Source: an uncultured beta proteobacterium (GTDB lineage: Bacteria > Pseudomonadota > Gammaproteobacteria > Burkholderiales > Burkholderiaceae). From it: 5,194 nucleotides of DNA. The position numbers and the translations under genes are program-made. Positions 1-5,194 of this stretch are shown here, in pieces. Each line of letters begins with the position of its first letter. Position 1 is the first letter of the stretch. The notes beneath the pieces are model-generated. The model did no database searches and had not been told where the DNA came from. It was given only the letters and a program-made list of their open reading frames with translations. The stretch covers positions 1-5,194 of the forward strand of contig CAJAFJ010000716.1 in NCBI GenBank assembly GCA_903938955.1, given 5' to 3'.

Positions 1-844
1 AGCCGGTAAAAAAGGCGCCAATAAACGCCGCGGGAAAACCCGTGATGATCGGAATCAGGGCATTGCGGAACACATGTTTCCAGAGCACCTGGCGTTCATC
101 CAGCCCTTTGGCTCGGGCCGTCACCACATATTGTTTGCGAATTTCTTCCAAAAACGCGTTTTTGGTCAGCATGGTGGTGACGGCAAAACTGCCCAGCACC
201 ATGGCTGTGACCGGCATGGCGATATGCCACAAATAATCGACCACGCGCGCGCCCCAGCTCAGTTCATCCCAGTTGCTCGAAGTCAGGCCACGCAGCGGAA
301 ACCACTGCAACTGGCCGCCAAAAATAACCAGCAGCGCCACGCCCAGCACAAAGCCGGGAATGGCATAGCCAAACAGCACGATCAAGGTGGTGACAAAGTC
401 AAAGCGCGACCCGGCCCGCACCGCCTTGGCGACGCCCAAGGGCACCGCAATCAGGTAGCTGATAAAAAACGTCCACAGCCCCAGACTGATGGAGACCGGC
501 AGTTTTTCCCACAGCAGTTGCGACACGTCCTTGTTCTGAAAGAAACTGCGACCCAAATCGAAGCGGGCGAACTGGCTCAGCATTTGAAAAAAACGCTCGT
601 GCGCGGGTTTGTCAAATCCATACAAGGCCTTGATTTGCTCCAGCCGCTTCGGGTCCACCCCTTGCGCGCCCCGGTAGCTCATGCCGCCGCCTTCGGCACT
701 GCTACCGGTGCCGGCTTTGGCCTCGGCCATGTACTGCTCCACCGGGCCACCGGGCACAAACTGCACCACGACAAAGGTGAGCAGCAGCACGCCCAGCAGC
801 GTGGGCACCATCAGCAAGAGACGCTTGAGAATGTAGGCCAGCAT
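1..844 (-). CDS. yejB: Microcin C / oligopeptide ABC transporter permease YejB (partial, C-terminus off the left edge)
   Basis: Inner-membrane permease subunit of a YejABEF-type importer, which takes up peptides (microcin C in E. coli) delivered by the periplasmic protein YejA. The 281 visible codons begin MLAYILKRLLLMVPTLLGV, a typical N-terminus for the DppB/OppB permease family. Hydrophobic segments lie near residues 9-28, 118-138, 152-176, 207-226 and from 262 to the edge. The cytoplasmic EAA loop that docks with the ATPase spans about residues 233-262 and includes QYVVTARAKG and WKHVFRNALIP, close to what I recall of E. coli YejB. The periplasmic segment after TM1 (about 40-60, glycine/serine-rich) is shorter than in E. 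coli. E. coli YejB has about 364 residues, so roughly 65 residues should lie beyond the edge. The ATG lies one base after the yejA stop, with GGTGGG about 9 nt upstream inside yejA, which suggests translational coupling. yejE and yejF would be expected next, outside the window. Confidence 0.93.
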   Translation of the reverse strand, partial: MLAYILKRLLLMVPTLLGVLLLTFVVVQFVPGGPVEQYMAEAKAGTGSSAEGGGMSYRGAQGVDPKRLEQIKALYGFDKPAHERFFQMLSQFARFDLGRSFFQNKDVSQLLWEKLPVSISLGLWTFFISYLIAVPLGVAKAVRAGSRFDFVTTLIVLFGYAIPGFVLGVALLVIFGGQLQWFPLRGLTSSNWDELSWGARVVDYLWHIAMPVTAMVLGSFAVTTMLTKNAFLEEIRKQYVVTARAKGLDERQVLWKHVFRNALIPIITGFPAAFIGAFFTG

Positions 845-845
845 G

Positions 846-2657
846 TTATTTCGCCCACCAGGTTTCAATGGCCCAGGTTTCACCCTGCGCATAAGGCGGC
901 ATCACTGGTGGCTTGGCAACGCGCCATTGGTTGAAAACAATGCGGTGGGTACCCGCCGCCCACTGCGGAATCAGCAGGTGGCTGTGGCTGACCACCCGCT
1001 CCAGCGCACGACAGGCGGGCAACAACTCGGCTTTGGATTTCGCACTCGTCATTTTGTTGATGAGGGCGTCCAGCGCCGGACTTTTGACGCCTGACAGGTT
1101 GCCTGAGTCTTCAATATCCGCCGCTTTGCTGCCAAACATATCGGCGTACTCTTGCCCCGGATTGTGTGTGCCGCCGTAGGCCATGGAGGTGATGTTGAAC
1201 TCGAATTTTTGCAGCCGCTGCTGGTACAAGGCGAAATCAACCGGGCGAAAGTTCAGCGTGATACCGAGTTTTTCGAGGTTGCGCGCCCACGGGGTAACCA
1301 CCCGGGCACTGCCTTCGTTGCTGTCGAGGTACTCGATCTCAAACGCCTGACCCTGGGCATTGCGCAAAGCGCCGTCGCGCACGATCCAACCGGCGTCCTT
1401 GAGCAGCGCCTGGGCTTGACGCAAATTGGCGCGCAGGGACGAATCACCATCGGTGCGCGGGGCGATCGTCATGGGGCCGAAAGCGGCGGACGGAATATCC
1501 TTGCGCCAGGGTTCCAGCAGCGCCAGTTCCTGCGGACCGGGTACGCCTTGAGCCTGGCAATCGGTGTTGCCAAACAGGCCGTTCACACGCTGGTAAGCGT
1601 TGTAGAACATTTGCCGGTTCATCCACTCGTAGTCCAGCGCCAGCCCCAGCGCCTGGCGCACGCGCACGTCCTTGAAATTGTCATGGCGGGTATTGAGCAC
1701 GTAGCTTTGAAAACCTGAGGGCAAGCGGTGTTTGAATTCGGCCTTGACCAACTCGCCCGAATCGAAGCGTTTCCCGGTAACGCGCCGCGCCCAGTCACCG
1801 GCGGAAAAAAATCGCATCAAATCAAATTCCCCCGCCTTCAGGGCTTCCAGCCGGGCGGTGTTGTCTTTGTAAATTTTGACGGTGATGCGTTCAAAGTTGC
1901 TGGTGCCACGTTTCACGTTCAGGTCTTTGGCCCAGTAATGGGAGTCAAGCACATAGGTGATGTCCTTGCCAAAGCGCACCGGGCCAATTTTGTAGGGTCC
2001 GCTGCCGATCGGCGTGTCGGTGACGACCTGATCAAACGATTTGGCCTTGCCGTTCTCGACGCCCCACTGGCGGCTGAACACGGGCAGGCCCCCCACCGTG
2101 AGCGGTAGCCCCCGGTTCGGTTTTTTGAAGCGATAGCGCACCGTGCGCTCATTCAGCACCTCGGCACCCGCCACATCCTCCAGCAAACTCTTGTAGGCGG
2201 GCGAGGTATGCGGCCCCATGAGCGTGTCAAAACTGTGTTTCACGTCTGCCGCCAGCACCGGATCGCCATTGTGAAAACGTGCTTCGGGGCGCAGTTTAAA
2301 AGTGGCACTCAAGCCATCGGCCGCAACGCTGACATCGCTCGCCAGCAAGCCGTAACCGGAGGCGGTTTCATCGAGTGAGCCGGCCAGCAAGGAGTCGAAC
2401 AGCAGGTCGGACAGGTAAGCCGGAGCCGAACCCTTGATCGTGAACGGGTTGTATTTGTCAAACGTGGACACGCGCAAATTGCTGACCAGACGCAGTTCAC
2501 CGCCCTTGGGGGCGCTGGCGTTGACGTAGTCAAAGTGCGTAAATTGGGCCGGGTACTTCAGGTCGCCCCACAAGGCGTAGCCGTGCGCCGCCCATGAAGG
2601 AGCAGAGATGGCGCAAGCCAAATAAAATAACAGACTTCGCATGCGACAATTCTGCAT
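846..2657 (-). CDS. yejA: YejA-type periplasmic peptide-binding protein (ABC transporter, solute-binding family 5)
   Basis: Extracellular solute-binding protein that captures oligopeptides in the periplasm and hands them to the YejB/YejE permease. The start gives 603 residues, near the roughly 604 of E. coli YejA. The N-terminus (MQNCRMRSLLFYLACAISA, then PSWA) is a Sec signal peptide, with probable cleavage after the SWA. The mature protein opens HGYALWGDLKYP and HFDYVNASAPKGGELRL, a YejA-family hallmark. A family-5 core follows (LRPEARFHNGDPVLAADV), then ALDYEWMNRQMFYNAY near residues 340-355, which closely resembles E. coli YejA, and a tryptophan-rich end (ETWAIETWWAK). I chose the start at 2657 because AGAAG lies 6 nt upstream; an ATG at 2642 (598 residues) also leaves an intact signal peptide and cannot be excluded. 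The frame stays open to about 3062, but that part is antisense to fabI and is not coding. Forms an operon with yejB. Confidence 0.93.
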   Translation of the reverse strand: MQNCRMRSLLFYLACAISAPSWAAHGYALWGDLKYPAQFTHFDYVNASAPKGGELRLVSNLRVSTFDKYNPFTIKGSAPAYLSDLLFDSLLAGSLDETASGYGLLASDVSVAADGLSATFKLRPEARFHNGDPVLAADVKHSFDTLMGPHTSPAYKSLLEDVAGAEVLNERTVRYRFKKPNRGLPLTVGGLPVFSRQWGVENGKAKSFDQVVTDTPIGSGPYKIGPVRFGKDITYVLDSHYWAKDLNVKRGTSNFERITVKIYKDNTARLEALKAGEFDLMRFFSAGDWARRVTGKRFDSGELVKAEFKHRLPSGFQSYVLNTRHDNFKDVRVRQALGLALDYEWMNRQMFYNAYQRVNGLFGNTDCQAQGVPGPQELALLEPWRKDIPSAAFGPMTIAPRTDGDSSLRANLRQAQALLKDAGWIVRDGALRNAQGQAFEIEYLDSNEGSARVVTPWARNLEKLGITLNFRPVDFALYQQRLQKFEFNITSMAYGGTHNPGQEYADMFGSKAADIEDSGNLSGVKSPALDALINKMTSAKSKAELLPACRALERVVSHSHLLIPQWAAGTHRIVFNQWRVAKPPVMPPYAQGETWAIETWWAK

Positions 2658-2697
2658 CAAATGCTTCTGCCGATTCGGTGGTGATTCAACTGCTTCT
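2657..2697. repeat. Imperfect 12-nt direct repeat in the yejA-fabI spacer
   Basis: TCAAATGCTTCT at 2657-2668 and TCAACTGCTTCT at 2686-2697 match at 11 of 12 positions, with starts 29 bp apart. A shorter pair, GATTC at 2672-2676 and 2683-2687, lies between them, 11 bp apart. The left copy covers the yejA ribosome binding site; the right copy lies just upstream of the fabI ribosome binding site. It could be a paired operator, a small duplication or chance. The 29-bp offset is not a whole number of helical turns, which weakens the operator reading. Confidence 0.4.
2664..2668 (-). promoter_or_regulatory. Probable ribosome binding site of yejA
   Basis: On the minus strand AGAAG is followed by a 6-nt spacer and the ATG at 2657-2655. 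The alternative ATG at 2642-2640 has only a weak AGAA about 8 nt upstream. This favours the 2657 start, although AGAAG is not a full consensus Shine-Dalgarno sequence. The site lies within one copy of the direct repeat described separately. Confidence 0.45.
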
Positions 2698-2699
2698 AC

Positions 2700-2707
2700 G
2701 AGAGAGA
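2700..2707 (+). promoter_or_regulatory. Probable ribosome binding site of fabI
   Basis: A purine run GAGAGAGA ends 4 nt before the fabI ATG. Its GAGAG core lies 5-7 nt upstream depending on register. It is an imperfect Shine-Dalgarno sequence but the only purine-rich element near this start, and the start itself is well fixed by the conserved FabI N-terminus. Confidence 0.45.
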
Positions 2708-2711
2708 CGAT

Positions 2712-3506
2712 ATGGGATTCCTGACCGGAAAAAAATTGCTGATTACGGGTGTTTTGTCCAAGCGTTCCATTGCCTATGGCATTGCACAGTCTTGCCATGA
2801 GCAAGGTGCCGAGTTGGCTTTCAGTTATGTGGGTGAACGTTTCAAAGAGCGCATCTCCGAATTTGCGGCCGACTTCAACTCCACACTGGTGTTCGATTGC
2901 GATGTGAGCGACGATGCCCAGATCGACAAATTGTTCACCGATCTGTCGGCCACCTGGCCCAAGTTTGACGGTTTTGTTCACAGCATTGGCTACGCACCGC
3001 GCGAAGCCATTGCCGGCAATTTTCTGGACGGCCTGACGCGCGAAAACTTCCGCATCGCACATGACATCAGCGCCTACAGCTTCCCCGCCATGGCCAAGGC
3101 CGCCCTGCCCTACCTGAATGACAAATCATCCCTGCTCACGCTGACCTACCTGGGTGGTGTGCGCGTGGTGCCCAGCTACAACACCATGGGCCTGGCCAAG
3201 GCGTCACTGGAGTCGTCGGTGCGCTATCTGGCTGATGCCATCGGCCCACGCGGCATGCGCGTCAACGGCCTGAGTGCCGGTGCAGTCAAAACCCTGGCCG
3301 CCAGCGGCATCAAGGATTTTGGCAAGTTGCTGAGCATTTCAGCCGCGGCTTCGCCCCTGAAACGCAATGTAACGATTGAAGAAGTCGGCAACGTGGCGGC
3401 CTTCTTGCTCAGCGATCTGGCCTCCGGCATGACGGGCCAGATTTCTTATGTGGATTGCGGCGTCAGCCAGACCGCCGTGGCCGTGGTCGAGACCCCAGCG
3501 TCTTAA
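2712..3506 (+). CDS. fabI: Enoyl-[acyl-carrier-protein] reductase (NADH), FabI
   Basis: Cytoplasmic short-chain dehydrogenase/reductase that reduces trans-2-enoyl-ACP to acyl-ACP, the last step of each type II fatty acid elongation cycle. The 264 residues compare with 262 in E. coli FabI and begin MGFLTGKKLLITGVLSKRSI, the divergent nucleotide-binding motif of this family. Catalytic residues fall at the E. coli numbers: Tyr146 (LTYLGG), Tyr156 and Lys163 (SYNTMGLAKAS). NAD-contact segments CDV (63-65) and HSIGYAP (90-96) are present, as is TLAASGIKDF (194-203) in the substrate-binding loop. Gly93, Met159 and Phe203, positions where changes give triclosan resistance in E. coli, have the sensitive-type residue, so sensitivity is inferred. 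Near the C-terminus VDCGVS replaces the E. coli VDGGFS; this position varies in the family. Divergent from yejA and convergent with the decarboxylase gene, so probably transcribed alone. Confidence 0.97.
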   Translation: MGFLTGKKLLITGVLSKRSIAYGIAQSCHEQGAELAFSYVGERFKERISEFAADFNSTLVFDCDVSDDAQIDKLFTDLSATWPKFDGFVHSIGYAPREAIAGNFLDGLTRENFRIAHDISAYSFPAMAKAALPYLNDKSSLLTLTYLGGVRVVPSYNTMGLAKASLESSVRYLADAIGPRGMRVNGLSAGAVKTLAASGIKDFGKLLSISAAASPLKRNVTIEEVGNVAAFLLSDLASGMTGQISYVDCGVSQTAVAVVETPAS

Positions 3507-3508
3507 AT

Positions 3509-3559
3509 AAAAACAGCTTCCAGCCCCGTCAAACGGGTGCTGGAAGCTGCTGGATTTTT
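3509..3559. terminator. Bidirectional intrinsic terminator between fabI and the decarboxylase gene
   Basis: A hairpin at 3514-3549 has an 11-bp perfect outer stem (CAGCTTCCAGC at 3514-3524 with GCTGGAAGCTG at 3539-3549) and a 5-bp inner stem (CCCGT at 3525-3529 with ACGGG at 3533-3537). It closes on a CAA loop, with one bulged T at 3538. On the minus strand the stem runs directly into TTTTTATTT, ideal for ending the decarboxylase transcript, whose stop lies 20 nt upstream. On the plus strand TTTTT (3555-3559) follows after 5 nt, so termination of fabI is plausible but probably weaker. The fabI stop lies 7 nt before the stem. Confidence 0.88.
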
Positions 3560-3569
3560 AGCAATTGCC

Positions 3570-5194
3570 TTATTCTTTAACGCAATCTGCAAAGTAATGC
3601 GGTTGCCCATCGGCCCCGGTTTCTTCTACCAAACCATGAATATCCGTCTCAAAGCCAGGGCACTGCGCATTGAATTCGCGTGAGAACTTCAGGTAATCCA
3701 CAATCTTTTTGTTGAACACTTCACCCGGAATCAACAAGGGAATACCCGGCGGGTAAGGTGTCACCAAGCCCACAGTGATGCGGCCTTCAAGGTCATCAAT
3801 GGCCACGCGCTCCGTTTTACGCAGTGCAATGTGGGCGTACGCGTCGCTGGGCTTCATGGCAGGCGTCAAATCGCTCAGGTACATGTCGGTGGTCAGACGC
3901 GCGATGTCGTACTTGGCATACAACTGGTGCAGGTGCTGGCACAGGTCGGCCAAGCCCATGTTTTCGTACTTGGGGTGCTTTTGACAAAACTCGGGCAGGA
4001 TGCGCCACATCGGCTGGTTCTTGTCGTAGTCGTCCTTGAACTGCTGCAAGGCGGTCAACATGCTGTTCCAGCGGCCCTTGGTGATGCCGATGGTGAACAT
4101 GATGAAGAAACTATAAAGCCCAGTCTTCTCGACCACCACGCCGTGCTCAGCCAAAAACTTGGTCACGATGCTGGCCGGAATACCGGTTTTGGCGAACTTG
4201 CCGTTCAAGTCCATGCCGGGTGTCACGATGGTGGACTTGATCGGGTCCAGCATGTTGAAGCCAGTGGCCATCTTGCCAAAGCCGTGCCAGTTGACACCCG
4301 CCTTGGCCTTGGCGGATTCGCCTTTGATGATCCAGTCATCCGCGCGGCCAATGCCTTCGTCCACCAGTTTGTCCGGGCCCCAGACCTTGAACCACCAGTC
4401 GGTGCCATATTCCTCGTCGATCTTGCGCATGGCACGACGGAAATCGAGTGCTTCGGCAATGCTCTCCTCCACCAACGCGGTGCCGCCGGGCGGCTCCATC
4501 ATGGCGGCGGCTACGTCGCAGCTGGCGATGATGCTGTACTGCGGGGAGGTAGACGCATGCATCAAATACGCTTCATTAAAGAGATGCTTGTCCAACTTGA
4601 CGGTTTGCGAATCCTGCACCAGCACATGGCTGGCCTGACTGATGCCGGCCAGCAGCTTGTGGATAGACTGGGTGGCAAACACCATGGCTTTCTTCGGCCG
4701 TGCCCGATTCTTGCCCATGGAGTGGTAGGTACCATAAAACGGATGAAACGCAGCGTGGGGCAGCCAAGCCTCGTCAAAGTGAATGTTGTCCACATAGCCG
4801 TCCAGCATGCCCTTCACCGTCTCGGTGTTATACAGCACACCGTCATAGGTGGACTGGGTAAGCGTCAAGACACGCGGCTTGATGGTGCTGATGTCCACGC
4901 CGTGCAGGTGCTCGCGGATCAGCGGGTTGGCCAGAATCTTGGCCTTGATTGCGGCCGGTTCAAATTCACTTTTCGGAATCGGGCCGATGATCCCAAAATG
5001 GTTGCGGGTGGGCTTCAGGAACACGGGAATCGCACCGGTCATGATGATGGCGTGTAGCACCGACACGTGGCAATTGCGGTCAACCACCACCACATCGTTT
5101 GGGGCCACCGTGTGGTGCCACACCATCTTGTTGGAGGTAGACGTGCCGTTAGTCACAAAAAAGCAGTGGTCTGCATTGAAAATACGCGCCGCAT
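3570..5194 (-). CDS. PLP-dependent Orn/Lys/Arg decarboxylase, class I (partial, N-terminus off the right edge)
   Basis: Cytoplasmic fold-type I PLP enzyme that decarboxylates a basic amino acid to its diamine or to agmatine, used in acid resistance or polyamine supply. The 540 visible residues start within the PLP domain (AARIFNADHCFFVTNGTSTS), so about 200 residues (wing domain and linker) of a roughly 750-residue protein lie outside. The stacking histidine is in VDRNCH (visible residue 42), the Asp facing the pyridine nitrogen is in HFDEAW (140), and the Schiff-base lysine is in QSIHKLLAG (179, codon 4658-4656). E. coli LdcI and AdiA have STHK where this has SIHK. The C-terminal domain keeps YPPGIPLLIPGE and PGFETDIHG. 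By eye the C-terminal half, including the CVKE end, is nearer AdiA than CadA, but substrate specificity in this family cannot be read reliably from such likeness. The gene is open to the window edge, so the start is not visible. It ends at the hairpin terminator shared with fabI. Confidence 0.93.
   Translation of the reverse strand, partial: AARIFNADHCFFVTNGTSTSNKMVWHHTVAPNDVVVVDRNCHVSVLHAIIMTGAIPVFLKPTRNHFGIIGPIPKSEFEPAAIKAKILANPLIREHLHGVDISTIKPRVLTLTQSTYDGVLYNTETVKGMLDGYVDNIHFDEAWLPHAAFHPFYGTYHSMGKNRARPKKAMVFATQSIHKLLAGISQASHVLVQDSQTVKLDKHLFNEAYLMHASTSPQYSIIASCDVAAAMMEPPGGTALVEESIAEALDFRRAMRKIDEEYGTDWWFKVWGPDKLVDEGIGRADDWIIKGESAKAKAGVNWHGFGKMATGFNMLDPIKSTIVTPGMDLNGKFAKTGIPASIVTKFLAEHGVVVEKTGLYSFFIMFTIGITKGRWNSMLTALQQFKDDYDKNQPMWRILPEFCQKHPKYENMGLADLCQHLHQLYAKYDIARLTTDMYLSDLTPAMKPSDAYAHIALRKTERVAIDDLEGRITVGLVTPYPPGIPLLIPGEVFNKKIVDYLKFSREFNAQCPGFETDIHGLVEETGADGQPHYFADCVKE

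Larger units (their letters stand above)
2658..2711. promoter_or_regulatory. Divergent intergenic region between yejA and fabI
   Basis: Only 54 bp separate the two divergent starts, so both genes' upstream signals must lie here or inside the opposite gene. I searched both strands and found no convincing pair of sigma-70 hexamers. On the minus strand TTGAAT (2690-2685) has only the poor AAGCAT 17 nt downstream. On the plus strand TAAAAT (2623-2628, inside the yejA signal peptide region) has no -35 partner. The call rests on the gene layout alone. Confidence 0.35.

Noticed and set aside
74..934. 286-codon open frame on the plus strand
   Set aside because: It is antisense to yejB and the end of yejA. 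Its translation is rich in His, Gln and Arg with no recognisable domain.
1152..1718. 188-codon open frame on the plus strand inside yejA
   Set aside because: It lies wholly antisense to a well-conserved part of YejA, with no ribosome binding site or domain that I could recognise.
2611..2640. Possible fabI promoter with TAAAAT at 2623-2628
   Set aside because: No hexamer resembling TTGACA lies 16-18 bp upstream, and the site is inside the yejA coding sequence. The match could be chance.
2580..2657. Lipoprotein signal in YejA (Cys in FYLAC)
   Set aside because: The Y-L-A-C context is a poor lipobox, and the Cys sits inside the hydrophobic stretch with a good SWA signal peptidase I site eight residues later. 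The protein is expected to be soluble in the periplasm.
2658..3062. N-terminal extension of the yejA frame, open to 3062 on the minus strand
   Set aside because: It is antisense to the conserved fabI, would place about 135 residues before an obvious signal peptide, and would make the protein far longer than the YejA family.
3456..3470. Gly-to-Cys change (VDCGVS) near the FabI C-terminus
   Set aside because: This position varies among FabI proteins (for example Gly or Ser) and is outside the catalytic triad, so it is probably neutral.
3831..5057. 408-codon open frame on the plus strand
   Set aside because: It is antisense to the decarboxylase, which carries all family motifs. Its translation is rich in H, Q, G and V and resembles no family I know, as expected of a shadow frame in GC-rich DNA.

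Overview
This window looks like an ordinary stretch of chromosome from a beta-proteobacterium, most likely Burkholderiales and possibly Comamonadaceae (Rhodoferax-like). That placement is inferred from the moderately high GC, the protein families and the general look of the proteins; no marker gene fixes it. Coding sequence fills nearly the whole window, and I found no RNA gene, insertion sequence, CRISPR array, phage gene or attachment site.

Layout, left to right. (1) Positions 1-844, minus strand: a membrane permease of the YejB type, cut by the left edge so that its C-terminus is missing. (2) Positions 846-2657, minus strand: the YejA-type periplasmic solute-binding protein, whose stop lies one base before the yejB start. 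Together they begin a yejAB(EF) oligopeptide / microcin C-type ABC importer operon that continues off the left edge. (3) Positions 2658-2711: a 54-bp divergent spacer carrying an imperfect 12-nt direct repeat. (4) Positions 2712-3506, plus strand: fabI, the NADH-dependent enoyl-ACP reductase of fatty acid synthesis, complete with all catalytic residues. (5) Positions 3509-3559: a long hairpin with T-tracts on both strands, a probable bidirectional terminator between convergent genes. (6) Positions 3570-5194, minus strand: a PLP-dependent Orn/Lys/Arg decarboxylase, cut by the right edge so that its N-terminal third is missing.

The three units (peptide import, fatty acid synthesis, amino acid decarboxylation) share no evident pathway. 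They are arranged divergently and then convergently, so they are probably separate transcription units. I did not find a novel system. The items most worth a second look are the terminator hairpin, the repeat in the yejA/fabI spacer and the unresolved substrate of the decarboxylase.
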